Shown: positions 1-6,969 of the stretch, in pieces
How the letters are laid out: every line of letters starts with the position of its first letter
How positions within the stretch are numbered: the stretch's first letter is position 1
Source: Nitratifractor sp.
GTDB lineage: Bacteria > Campylobacterota > Campylobacteria > Campylobacterales > Sulfurovaceae
DNA: 15,536 nucleotides
Direction of reading: 5' to 3'
Assembly: GCA_015485845.1 (NCBI GenBank)
Contig: WFSU01000202.1
Coordinates: 1-15,536 of the forward strand
Program-made: the position numbers and the translations under genes
The notes under the pieces: model-generated
What the model saw: the letters and a program-made list of their open reading frames with translations, nothing else
The model's database searches: none
Told to the model about the DNA's origin: nothing

Positions 1-89
1 GCCCCTACGACAGCTATGACCAGGCCAAAGCTGCTCTCCCCATCGTCAAGCAAAAGATCGGTGTCGACGGTCTCATCGTCAAGTTTTAA
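1..89 (+). CDS. C-terminal end of a SPOR-domain protein (partial)
   Basis: Only the last 28 or so codons are present, read from base 3 and ending in TAA at 87-89. The visible peptide begins PYDSYDQAKAAL and ends GVDGLIVKF. This matches the end of a SPOR domain, where a G/P-x-F/Y-x-S-x-x-x-A start leads to an alternating hydrophobic final strand. SPOR domains bind denuded glycan strands in septal peptidoglycan, so the full protein would be an envelope protein. In Campylobacter a SPOR-domain gene lies just before aroE, and here it precedes trpE-aroE, which supports the call. The stop codon lies 3 bases before the trpE ATG, so the genes are probably co-transcribed. The fragment is short and the assignment rests on pattern plus remembered synteny. 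Confidence 0.5.
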   Translation, partial: PYDSYDQAKAALPIVKQKIGVDGLIVKF

Positions 90-92
90 GCC

Positions 93-1499
93 ATGATCCG
101 CTCCCACCTGTTTGACCAGCTTACCCCCGTCGCCCTCTACGGGGAGATCAAAGCACTCTTCCCCGATGAGATCACAATGCTCTTCGAGAGCGTTGTCAAC
201 ACCGAGGATGGCAACTTCAGCTTCATCGCTATCGGCGCCAAAGAGCGCCTCAGCTTCCGTGACGGCGTCAGCAGCTATACCGATACCAAGAGGCGCACCG
301 AGACGATCGAGGATGATCCCTTTACGTTCCTCCAGCGCTACTATCGCACGATCGACCCTGAACCGTACCATGCAATGGCACACGAGGCAGGGTTTGGCTT
401 CGTCGACGGGTTTATCGGGTTCATCGGCTACGATATGGTCAAAGTCTTCGAGCCCACCCTGCATGCGAGCATGGACGGCCTGCACGACACCCTCCAGACC
501 CCCGATCTCGATCTCATCCGCCCCAAGCTCATCATCGGCTTTTCGCACAAGAGCGCCCGATTGACTTTCATCGATCCCGACGACACCCACCCCGAGATGC
601 TCACCGCCGTCGAAGCACTGATGACCCAGCCCCACCAACCTCTCCCCCTCCAGCCGGTCGTCCTCGAGGGCGAAGGGGAATTTGCCATCGACGCTGAGCG
701 CTACATGGAGATCGTCCGCGAAGCCAAGGAGCACATCCGCGCCGGGGATGTCTTCCAGATGCTCCCCTCCAACCGCTACACTCAGTACGGACAGATCGAT
801 CCGCTCAGCTTCTATCGGGTGCTGCGATCCAAAAACCCCTCCCCCTACCTCTTCCTCCTCGAGTACGAGGATTTTGCCATCTGCGGCTCGAGCCCGGAGG
901 TGATGGTGCGTCTCACCGACGGCGAAATCCTCCTGCGCCCCATCGCCGGTACCCGCAAGCGCGGCGACACCCCCCAGCGCGACCACGAACTCGAACAGGA
1001 AATGCTCGCCGATCCCAAAGAACGCGCCGAACACCTCATGCTCATCGACCTCGGACGCAACGACGTCAGCCGCGTCGCCCAGACCGGCACCGTCACCGTC
1101 CCCGACATGATGCGGGTCGAGAAATACTCCCACGTCATGCACATGGTCAGCGACGTCGTCGCCCAGATCGCCGAGGACAAGGATATGTTTGACCTTTTCC
1201 GTGCTACCTTTACCGCCGGGACGATGACCGGTGCTCCCAAGATCAAAGCGATGGAGCTCATCGCTCGTTTCGAGGGACTCAAACGGGGCTTTTACTCCGG
1301 AGCCGTAGGGTACTTCTCGTTTACCGGAGACATGGACTCAGCCATCGCCATCCGCACCGCCCTCCTTCAAAATGACCGCATCACCCTCCAAGCCGGAGCC
1401 GGCGTCGTCGCCGACTCGGTACCGGAGCTGGAAGAGCTGGAAGTGCGCAACAAGCTTATGGCGTTGATCGCGACGCTCAAAGAGATGGAGAGCCTTTGA
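93..1499 (+). CDS. trpE: Anthranilate synthase component I
   Basis: This 468-residue protein converts chorismate to anthranilate, the first committed step of tryptophan synthesis, normally together with a glutaminase subunit (TrpG). The chorismate-binding fold is complete: GSSPEV, RPIAGTRKRG around residue 285, DLGRND at 319-324, VEKYSHVMH, TMTGAPK at 377-383 and a C-terminal QAGAGVVADS. Alanine in RPIAGT favours TrpE over PabB, which usually has lysine at that position. LFES at 30-33 corresponds to the LLES element of the tryptophan feedback site, so end-product inhibition is likely. No good Shine-Dalgarno precedes the ATG, which sits 3 bases after the previous stop, suggesting translational coupling. 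No trpG follows; aroE overlaps the stop instead, so the glutaminase must be encoded elsewhere or the enzyme uses ammonia. Confidence 0.9.
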   Translation: MIRSHLFDQLTPVALYGEIKALFPDEITMLFESVVNTEDGNFSFIAIGAKERLSFRDGVSSYTDTKRRTETIEDDPFTFLQRYYRTIDPEPYHAMAHEAGFGFVDGFIGFIGYDMVKVFEPTLHASMDGLHDTLQTPDLDLIRPKLIIGFSHKSARLTFIDPDDTHPEMLTAVEALMTQPHQPLPLQPVVLEGEGEFAIDAERYMEIVREAKEHIRAGDVFQMLPSNRYTQYGQIDPLSFYRVLRSKNPSPYLFLLEYEDFAICGSSPEVMVRLTDGEILLRPIAGTRKRGDTPQRDHELEQEMLADPKERAEHLMLIDLGRNDVSRVAQTGTVTVPDMMRVEKYSHVMHMVSDVVAQIAEDKDMFDLFRATFTAGTMTGAPKIKAMELIARFEGLKRGFYSGAVGYFSFTGDMDSAIAIRTALLQNDRITLQAGAGVVADSVPELEELEVRNKLMALIATLKEMESL

Positions 1500-2281
1500 A
1501 TCTTTTCACCATCTTCGGCAACCCCGTCTCCCACTCCCGCTCTCCTCTGATGCACAATTACGCCTTTCGGGGACTGGGTGTTGATGCCTGCTACGGTCGT
1601 CACCGACTTGAGGACGGAGGAAAACTGCGCGAAACGTTTTTTGCCCTTGGACTTACAGGCGCCAATATCACCGTCCCCCACAAAGAAGCTGCTTTTGCTG
1701 CCTGCGATGAGCTCGATCCTTTCGCCCGGAAAGTCGGAGCCGTCAACACCATCGTCGAACGCGATGGAAAACTCCACGGCTACAACACCGATGCCCCCGG
1801 CTTCCTCCGTGCCATCGAGCCTTTTGACGGCCGGCGTGTCCTCTTCCTCGGAGCCGGCGGCACCGCCCAATCGACCGCCGTGATTCTGCGCGACCACGGC
1901 TACGATGTCACGATCCTCAACCGCAGCGCCCCACGGCTGGAAAAGTTCATCGATCAGGGCTTCACCTGCTATACCTTTAACGATTTCAAGCCCGACACCT
2001 ACGACCTCATCATCAATATGACCTCCGCCGGCCTCACCGACGACCACCTCCCCGCCCCCGAACACCTCATCTCCCCCCTACTCCCTAATGCCCAAGCCTG
2101 CATCGACGTCATCTACGGCCGCGAAACCCCCTTCCTAACCCTCGCAAAAGCCCATAACAAGCCGACAAAAGACGGCTCAGACATGCTCGTCTATCAGGGG
2201 GCAATTGCGTTTGAGTATTTTACGGACGAAGCGTATGGCTTTGAGGAGATTGTACCGTATATGCGTAAGGCGTTCGAGTAA
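1496..2281 (+). CDS. aroE: Shikimate dehydrogenase (NADP+)
   Basis: This 261-residue enzyme reduces 3-dehydroshikimate to shikimate with NADPH in the shikimate pathway. The N-terminal substrate domain shows NPVSHSRSP (Ser14 and Ser16 bind shikimate), NITVPHK with catalytic Lys63, Asn84 in GAVNT and catalytic Asp99 in GYNTD. The nucleotide-binding loop is GAGGTAQS from residue 119, followed by an NRS motif typical of NADP preference. The C-terminal DVIYGRETPFL and GSDMLVYQGAIAFE elements are also family-typical, and length is normal. I chose the TTG at 1496-1498 as start because the protein then begins MNLFTIFGNPVSHS, as expected. GGAG at 1487-1490 is well placed, and the TTG overlaps the trpE TGA, indicating coupling with trpE. 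Confidence 0.92.
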   Translation: MNLFTIFGNPVSHSRSPLMHNYAFRGLGVDACYGRHRLEDGGKLRETFFALGLTGANITVPHKEAAFAACDELDPFARKVGAVNTIVERDGKLHGYNTDAPGFLRAIEPFDGRRVLFLGAGGTAQSTAVILRDHGYDVTILNRSAPRLEKFIDQGFTCYTFNDFKPDTYDLIINMTSAGLTDDHLPAPEHLISPLLPNAQACIDVIYGRETPFLTLAKAHNKPTKDGSDMLVYQGAIAFEYFTDEAYGFEEIVPYMRKAFE

Positions 2282-2330
2282 CTTCACACTTATGGCATCA
2301 TCCCATTCACACCGTTAAGTCCTAATTTGG

Positions 2331-2352
2331 TACAATAAAAAGACCGAAGGAG
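2331..2352 (+). promoter_or_regulatory. Probable -10 box and ribosome binding site of the first toxin-antitoxin pair
   Basis: TACAAT at 2331-2336 is a good -10 box. A weak -35 candidate, TTCACA at 2306-2311, is 19 bases upstream. AAGGAG at 2347-2352 is a strong Shine-Dalgarno 5 bases before the antitoxin ATG. Campylobacterota promoters often lack a conserved -35 box. The transcript would have a leader of only about 15-20 bases. Confidence 0.5.
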
Positions 2353-2357
2353 ACCAT

Positions 2358-2630
2358 ATGCACATTGTAAATGATATCAAACCCGTTACCTATCTCAAAA
2401 GCAGAGCCGCTGATGTCCTCAGACACATTAACGAAACCCACAGACCCATGATCATCACACAAAACGGTGAAGCCAAAGCCGTCATACAAGATCCGAAGAG
2501 TTATGAAGATACAAAAAACGCTCTTGCGATCATGAAACTCCTCTCTTTCGCGGAAGAAGATCTTCGAAAGGGAAATCTTCATACCGAGGAAGATGTTTTT
2601 AACGCGGTCGAAGAACTTCTTGAAAAATGA
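2358..2630 (+). CDS. Type II antitoxin, Phd/YefM family
   Basis: This 90-residue protein is predicted to bind and neutralise the toxin encoded directly downstream and to repress its own promoter. The N-terminal half has the Phd/YefM pattern: a short beta strand and helix (YLKSRAADVLRHINET), then RPMIITQNGEAKAVI, the usual dimer strand seen as pvvIT.nGkp.aVl in the family. The C-terminal part is acidic and helical (from about residue 56), as expected for the toxin-wrapping segment. ATGA at 2627-2630 couples its stop to the toxin start. A strong AAGGAG lies 5 bases before the ATG. Composition is more AT-rich than the flanking aroE and response regulator genes, consistent with acquisition as a mobile module. 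Confidence 0.85.
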   Translation: MHIVNDIKPVTYLKSRAADVLRHINETHRPMIITQNGEAKAVIQDPKSYEDTKNALAIMKLLSFAEEDLRKGNLHTEEDVFNAVEELLEK

Positions 2631-2977
2631 GTAAAACGTATCAAGTCGAATGGACTTCAAACGCAAAAAAAGACCTGCTGAACATCGTTGGCTACATCAA
2701 AAAAGAAAATGTGAGTGCTGCGAGAGATGTGTATGAACGAATCAAAGAAAAAGCACGATCAAGCAACATGTTTCCCCTGAGAGGCAGAGTGGTTCCCGAA
2801 CTTCAAAAAGAGGGTATTACGATTTACAGAGAGATGATTGCACACCCTTGGAGAGTTATCTATAAGATTGAAAATGAGACGGTTTACATCATGGCTGTTT
2901 TTGATTCGAGGCAGAATGTAGAGGAGCTGTTGTTGCAGAAACTGTTGAAAGGGCGCCTGTCATTTGACAACAATTAA
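2627..2977 (+). CDS. Type II toxin, RelE/ParE superfamily
   Basis: This 116-residue protein has the RelE/ParE fold signature: YQVEWTSNAKKDLLNIVGYI at the start (strand then two helices), a central FPLRGRVVPEL segment, then IYREMIAHPWRVIYKI and VYIMAVFDSRQN at the end. The REM...PWRVIYKI...VFDSRQ arrangement is typical of ParE-like members. Members either cleave mRNA on the ribosome (RelE) or inhibit DNA gyrase (ParE); the sequence alone does not decide which. It overlaps the antitoxin stop by 4 bases, the usual antitoxin-first order. No frameshift is seen, so the module looks intact. Its 3' end carries the -35 box of the next promoter. Confidence 0.85.
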   Translation: MSKTYQVEWTSNAKKDLLNIVGYIKKENVSAARDVYERIKEKARSSNMFPLRGRVVPELQKEGITIYREMIAHPWRVIYKIENETVYIMAVFDSRQNVEELLLQKLLKGRLSFDNN

Positions 2978-2994
2978 CCTCCACCCGCTACAAT
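2964..2994 (+). promoter_or_regulatory. Promoter of the two-component system
   Basis: TTGACA at 2964-2969 matches the -35 consensus and TACAAT at 2989-2994 is a good -10 box. The spacer is 19 bases, slightly long. The -35 lies inside the end of the toxin gene and the -10 just after its stop. GGGAG at about 3018-3022 would serve as ribosome binding site for the response regulator ATG at 3029. Confidence 0.55.
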
Positions 2995-3028
2995 AACATA
3001 AGCCAAAATAAAAATTGCGGGAGCCCCC

Positions 3029-3676
3029 ATGACCAAGATCCTTATGATCGAAGACGATCCGGAATTTGCCGAGCTGTTGACCGAGTATCTCGCGCAGTTT
3101 GATATGCAGGTGACCAACTTCGAAGACCCGTTTCTGGGCTTAAGTGCCGGGGTCTACAACTACGACCTGATGATCCTCGATCTGACCCTGCCGGGGATGG
3201 ACGGTCTGGAGGTGTGCGAGGAGGCCGCCCGCAAGTACGACATCCCCATCATCATCTCCTCGGCGCGCTCGGACATCAACGACAAGCTCGCCAGTTTTGA
3301 GCTCGGTGCCGACGATTACCTCCCCAAACCCTACGATCCCAAGGAGCTCCACGCCCGCATCCTCTCGCTCCTGCGCCGTCGCACCCGGGGAGATTCCACG
3401 CCTCCAACCCCCAAGAGCGATTTTGAGACCAAAGGGGAGACGATCTATTTCAAAGGCGAAGCGCTCCAGCTCACCCCGGCAGAGTTTGAGATCCTCTCTC
3501 AGCTGGTACACTCACAGGGGATCGCCATCTCGCGGGAACAGCTCATCAACGCCTCGACGGTCATGAGTGACAGCTCCCAGAAGAGTCTCGATGTCATCAT
3601 CTCCAAGATCCGCGCCAAACTCGGCGACCCCAAGCGGATCCAGGCCGTGCGCGGCATCGGGTACAAGCTGGTCTGA
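3029..3676 (+). CDS. OmpR/PhoB-family response regulator
   Basis: This 215-residue cytoplasmic transcription factor is the partner of the kinase encoded next. The receiver domain (about 1-117) has the acidic pair Asp9/Asp10, phosphoacceptor Asp51 in LILDLTLPGMDG, Ser78 in the switch position, and Lys100 in the conserved YLPKPYDP. The C-terminal winged helix (about 130-215) shows LTPAEFEILSQLV, a recognition-helix region SLDVIISKIRAKL and the end motif VRGIGYKLV. All key phosphorylation residues are present. Together with the ArsS-like kinase it resembles the acid-responsive ArsRS pair of Helicobacter pylori; this is family-level inference, not proof of the signal. The stop codon overlaps the kinase ATG (TGATG). 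Confidence 0.9.
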   Translation: MTKILMIEDDPEFAELLTEYLAQFDMQVTNFEDPFLGLSAGVYNYDLMILDLTLPGMDGLEVCEEAARKYDIPIIISSARSDINDKLASFELGADDYLPKPYDPKELHARILSLLRRRTRGDSTPPTPKSDFETKGETIYFKGEALQLTPAEFEILSQLVHSQGIAISREQLINASTVMSDSSQKSLDVIISKIRAKLGDPKRIQAVRGIGYKLV

Positions 3677-4881
3677 TGCGCCCCCGATCCCTCCGCGCCA
3701 AGATCAACATCATCTTCGTCCTCGCGACCCTGCTGTTGGCGATCCTCTTCGGCGTCCTCTACCAGCGCAGTCAGAGCCGTTCCCTCGAAGCGATCGCCAT
3801 GCAGGAGCGGGCCAATATCCATTACCTCTACCTCTACTACCTCCAGTACGGCAAGATCGACACCGCCTACCTCGAGTCGCAGAACATCCGCGTCGTCAAC
3901 GGCGGGGAGAGAGACCTCGTCCTCCAGGGGCACTTCGACGACGACAACGGCACCCGCCACTTTGCCACCGTCACCCTCAAGCTCGAGCGCTACATCTTCA
4001 TCAACAACGACCGCTTCAACCTCGTCCTCGAAAACATGAACAAACCCAAGTTCCCCCTCGATCTCGTCATCGGTTTTGTTGGATCGCTCCTGCTACTTGG
4101 ATTCTTTTACTGGTGGGTCATCCGTTCGATCAAGCCCCTCGTAGAGCTCAAACACACCATCGAAAAATTCTCCGACGGCGACCTCGACATCGAATGCCGC
4201 AGCGACAAAGGAGACGAGATCGCCGAAGTGGCCAATGCATTTGACATCGCCGTCAAAAAAATCCGCGATCTCCTCCACGCCCGGCAGCTTCTACTGCGTG
4301 CCATCATGCACGAACTCAAAACCCCCATCGCCAAAGGGCGTCTCATGAGCGAAATGGTCGCGGACGAACGGCAGAAGACCCGTTTCCACACAATCTTCCA
4401 GCGCCTCAACCTCCTCATCGACGAATTTGCCAAAGTCGAGCAGATCGCCTCAAAGAATTTCAACGCCCACTTCAAACCCTACAAACTCAGCGACATCGTC
4501 GAAGCCAGCGTTGATATGCTCATGCTGGATGATCCCGACAAACACATTGAGCTTCACTTGGTGCACGACACGACGATGCAGGCTGACTTCGAGCTCCTCT
4601 CTCTGGCGATCAAAAATCTGCTCGACAACGGCATCAAATACAGCCAAACCAAACGGGTTCAGGTCATCATCAACAGCGACACTCTCACCATCAGCAACCA
4701 CGGCGAAGGGCTCAAAGAGCCTCTCGAGCACTACTTTGCCCCCTTTCACACCTCCCGCAGTGGATTGGGGCTGGGACTCTACATCGTCAAGAGCATCCTT
4801 GACATTCACAAGATGGGGCTGGAGTATGTCTATGAGAAAGGGGAGAACAGATTCACCATTACTCTTCGACAAAAAGTATGA
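3676..4881 (+). CDS. ArsS-like sensor histidine kinase
   Basis: This 401-residue inner-membrane kinase has transmembrane helix 1 at about 10-30, a periplasmic domain of roughly 100 residues, helix 2 at about 128-149 and a HAMP linker ending near 200. The dimerisation domain carries the phosphoacceptor His212 in HELKTP. The ATPase domain has an N-box (IKNLLDNGIKY) and a glycine-rich GLGLGLYIVK box. The G1 box, normally DxGxG, reads NHGEG, so the adenine-binding Asp is replaced by Asn; see findings. Periplasmic histidines at about 49, 86 and 95 are of interest because H. pylori ArsS senses acid. ATG overlaps the regulator stop by one base, so the two are translated together. The exact stimulus is unknown. 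Confidence 0.82.
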   Translation: MRPRSLRAKINIIFVLATLLLAILFGVLYQRSQSRSLEAIAMQERANIHYLYLYYLQYGKIDTAYLESQNIRVVNGGERDLVLQGHFDDDNGTRHFATVTLKLERYIFINNDRFNLVLENMNKPKFPLDLVIGFVGSLLLLGFFYWWVIRSIKPLVELKHTIEKFSDGDLDIECRSDKGDEIAEVANAFDIAVKKIRDLLHARQLLLRAIMHELKTPIAKGRLMSEMVADERQKTRFHTIFQRLNLLIDEFAKVEQIASKNFNAHFKPYKLSDIVEASVDMLMLDDPDKHIELHLVHDTTMQADFELLSLAIKNLLDNGIKYSQTKRVQVIINSDTLTISNHGEGLKEPLEHYFAPFHTSRSGLGLGLYIVKSILDIHKMGLEYVYEKGENRFTITLRQKV

Positions 4882-4907
4882 CAATTTGACATATAATTCT
4901 CTTCTTT

Positions 4908-4945
4908 CGTCAAAATAAAGTATAATACGACACGTCAAAAGGAGG
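4908..4945 (+). promoter_or_regulatory. Promoter and possible operator of the restriction-modification operon
   Basis: TATAAT at 4921-4926 is a perfect -10 box, giving a predicted start near 4933. AAAAGGAGG at 4937-4945 is a very strong ribosome binding site before the methyltransferase ATG at 4950. The octamer CGTCAAAA occurs twice, at 4908-4915 and 4933-4940, 25 bases apart, bracketing the -10 box. A second TATAAT at 4892-4897 is a possible alternative promoter. No clear -35 is seen for either. Confidence 0.6.
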
Positions 4946-4949
4946 CACC

Positions 4950-6047
4950 ATGGGCGAATCACAATCGACGATAGACATCGCAGCACTTTTTCGCACTGCC
5001 CATCGCCCCGTGCGCCCGTTTCGGAGCATCGAGCTCTTTGCCGGAGCCGGCGGGATGGCACTGGGGATGGAACACGCCGGCATCGAACACCTCCTTCTGA
5101 ATGACTTCGACCGCTACGCCGCTGCCACCCTCCGCCGCAACCGCCCCGAATGGCCCGTCGTCCACGGCGACGTCGCCGAGATCGACTTTGCCCCCTATGC
5201 CGGAGAGGTGGATGTGCTCACCGGAGGCTTTCCGTGTCAGGCTTTTTCATATGCGGGCAAAAAGATGGGCTTCGAAGACACCCGGGGGACACTCTTCTAT
5301 GAGTTTGCCCGGGCACTCAAGGAGACCCGCCCGGCACTCTTCCTCGCCGAAAATGTCCGGGGATTGCTCAACCACGACAAAGGACGCACACTGGAGACCA
5401 TCCTGAGTGTCTTCCGCTCGATGGGCTACCACGTCCTTGAGCCCAAAGTCCTCAAAGCCGTCAAATACCGCGTCCCCCAAAAACGCGAACGGCTCATCAT
5501 CGTCGGCATCCGCGAAGACTATGCCGACAAAGTCACGTTCTCCTGGCCCGAAGAGTGCACCGAAGAGTACACCCTCAAAGATGCCCTCAAGAAAGGCACC
5601 CTCTACCCCACCGACGTCCCTCCCTCTCCGGGTCAAACGTATCCCGAGAAAAAGAAGGTCATTCTCGACAAAGTCCCACCCGGCGGTTACTGGCGTGACC
5701 TCCCCCTCGAAGACCAAAAAGCCTACATGATGAAGAGCTTTTACCTCGGCGGAGGCAAGACCGGCATCGCCCGCCGCATCGCCTGGGATGAGCCCAGCCT
5801 CACCCTCACCTGCTCCCCGGCTCAGAAACAAACCGAGCGGTGCCATCCTGATGAGACCCGCCCGTTTACCGTCCGGGAGTATGCCCGCATCCAAACCTTC
5901 CCTGATGAGTGGATTTTTGAGGGCTCCGTCACCCAGCAGTACAAACAGATCGGCAACGCCGTCCCGGTCAACCTCGCCTACGCACTGGGTACTTCACTTG
6001 TCGCCACACTCAATCAGATCGAGGAGCTGGATCATGGCCGGATATAA
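4950..6047 (+). CDS. DNA (cytosine-5) methyltransferase of a type II R-M system
   Basis: This 365-residue enzyme transfers a methyl group from S-adenosylmethionine to C5 of cytosine in the recognition site, protecting host DNA from the endonuclease encoded next. Conserved m5C motifs appear in order: I (IELFAGAGG, 27-35), IV with the catalytic Cys96 in GGFPCQ, VI (ENV, 134-136), VIII (QKRER, 177-181), a target-recognition region at about 200-290, IX (FTVREYARIQTFP) and X (YKQIGNAVPVNLA). All catalytic motifs are intact. The pairing with an Eco47II-family nuclease predicts GGNCC as target, but the methyltransferase itself was not matched to a specificity. Its last 14 bases overlap the nuclease gene. 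GC content resembles its surroundings. Confidence 0.93.
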   Translation: MGESQSTIDIAALFRTAHRPVRPFRSIELFAGAGGMALGMEHAGIEHLLLNDFDRYAAATLRRNRPEWPVVHGDVAEIDFAPYAGEVDVLTGGFPCQAFSYAGKKMGFEDTRGTLFYEFARALKETRPALFLAENVRGLLNHDKGRTLETILSVFRSMGYHVLEPKVLKAVKYRVPQKRERLIIVGIREDYADKVTFSWPEECTEEYTLKDALKKGTLYPTDVPPSPGQTYPEKKKVILDKVPPGGYWRDLPLEDQKAYMMKSFYLGGGKTGIARRIAWDEPSLTLTCSPAQKQTERCHPDETRPFTVREYARIQTFPDEWIFEGSVTQQYKQIGNAVPVNLAYALGTSLVATLNQIEELDHGRI

Positions 6048-6780
6048 CCTCGACTTTATCTCAGACGATGATCTCTACCGTCACGTGCGGGAGACGGTAG
6101 AGAAGTACCGCTTCGACATCGACCTCAAAACGTTCAACAAAAACTTAATCGACCCCATCAAACTCACCTTTGACTCCAAAATCTACGGCAAATCCCTCGA
6201 AGAGATCATCGAAGCGGAAATTATCCGCCAAATGGACAAATCCAACACCAACCACATCGGATACTTTCACCAAAACATCTTCCGCTATATCGATCCGGCA
6301 TGGGAAGTCCCCCGGCAAGGATTTGACCTCATCAATACCCGTGACAAAATCTACGTCGAAATCAAAAACAAACACAATACGATGAATTCATCCTCATCAC
6401 AAAAAACCTATATGAAAATGCAAGCCATGCTCCTCGAAGATGCTGATAACCGATGTATGCTCGTCGAAGTGATCGCCAAGAAGAGTCAGAATGTCCCCTG
6501 GAAAATCTCCCTCGACGGGGTCAGCCGTCACCACGAATACATCCGGCGTGTCTCAATGGATCAGTTTTATGCGCTGGTGACCGGGCAAAACGATGCATTT
6601 AAGCACTTGTGCGAAGTGCTCCCAACCGTGATCGACGACGTCATAGCCGATCTGCCCGGTCATCAACTCAACAACAGTGTCTTTGAGGAGTTGAAAGCCC
6701 TCTCTCCCAACCTGCTCAAGAGTTTGTATCTGCTATCGTTTGGAAGGTATGAAGGATTTGAGTCATTGAAGATCGCGTAG
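6034..6780 (+). CDS. Eco47II-family type II restriction endonuclease
   Basis: This 248-residue protein is predicted to cut unmethylated DNA at GGNCC, the specificity of Eco47II and its isoschizomer Sau96I. The middle of the protein is strongly family-like: KSNTNHIGYFHQNIF, WEVPRQGFDLIN, then YVEIKNKHNTMNSSSSQKTY. A PD-(D/E)xK-type catalytic site is visible as Asp98 followed by Glu109-x-Lys111. I chose the ATG at 6034, inside the methyltransferase gene, because GAGGAG at 6021-6026 precedes it and MAGYNLDFISDDDLYRHV matches the usual start; the reading frame is open further upstream but that part is methyltransferase shadow. The 14-base overlap makes nuclease translation depend on the protective enzyme. 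The TAG stop lies inside a hairpin arm. Confidence 0.88.
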   Translation: MAGYNLDFISDDDLYRHVRETVEKYRFDIDLKTFNKNLIDPIKLTFDSKIYGKSLEEIIEAEIIRQMDKSNTNHIGYFHQNIFRYIDPAWEVPRQGFDLINTRDKIYVEIKNKHNTMNSSSSQKTYMKMQAMLLEDADNRCMLVEVIAKKSQNVPWKISLDGVSRHHEYIRRVSMDQFYALVTGQNDAFKHLCEVLPTVIDDVIADLPGHQLNNSVFEELKALSPNLLKSLYLLSFGRYEGFESLKIA

Positions 6781-6969
6781 GTGTGCAACAGCACACCTTC
6801 CAACGGTTACATTATGGGGATATTTTGATAATCACATAACTATTTGGGGCTGGGACTTCAGTCCCATCAAACGGGACTGAAGTCCCTACTCCTCTTTATG
6901 ATAAAAGCGTTGCAAAGCAACACATACAAAAATTCCTCATTCTGAGGGCAGACACACAGGTCTGCCCTA
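6779..6969. repeat. Hairpin repeat cluster A between convergent genes
   Basis: Four hairpins fill the gap between the endonuclease and the DAHP synthase. H1 is AGGTGTGC/GCACACCT with loop AACA (6779-6798). H2 is a perfect 14-base inverted repeat, GGGACTTCAGTCCC at 6852-6865 and its complement at 6873-6886 with a 7-base loop; each arm is also nearly self-complementary. H3 is GTTGC/GCAAC with an AAA loop (6909-6921). H4 is AGGGCAGAC/GTCTGCCCT (6945-6968). H1 contains part of the nuclease stop codon and H4 overlaps the DAHP synthase stop. Clusters B and C further right contain related modules. This looks like a REP-type element family; it may also act as a bidirectional terminator or mRNA end stabiliser. 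Confidence 0.75.

Noticed and set aside
1367..2065. 232-codon minus-strand frame opposite trpE/aroE
   Set aside because: It spans the junction of two well-supported genes and reads glycine- and valine-rich filler.
3567..4244. 225-codon plus-strand frame across the regulator and kinase
   Set aside because: It reads arginine- and proline-rich low-complexity peptide, typical of an out-of-frame shadow, while both overlapped genes have full motifs.
4892..4897. First TATAAT as the main promoter of the R-M operon
   Set aside because: It lies farther from the gene and has no better -35 than the TATAAT at 4921, which gives a normal short leader; it is kept only as an alternative.
6852..6886. Classical rho-independent terminator
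   Set aside because: The stem is strong but no run of T follows on either strand, so termination is possible but not supported in the usual form.
6845..6890. CRISPR repeat-like 14-base inverted repeat
   Set aside because: There is only one unit, with no regular spacing or unique spacers, and no cas genes; it fits a REP-type hairpin better.
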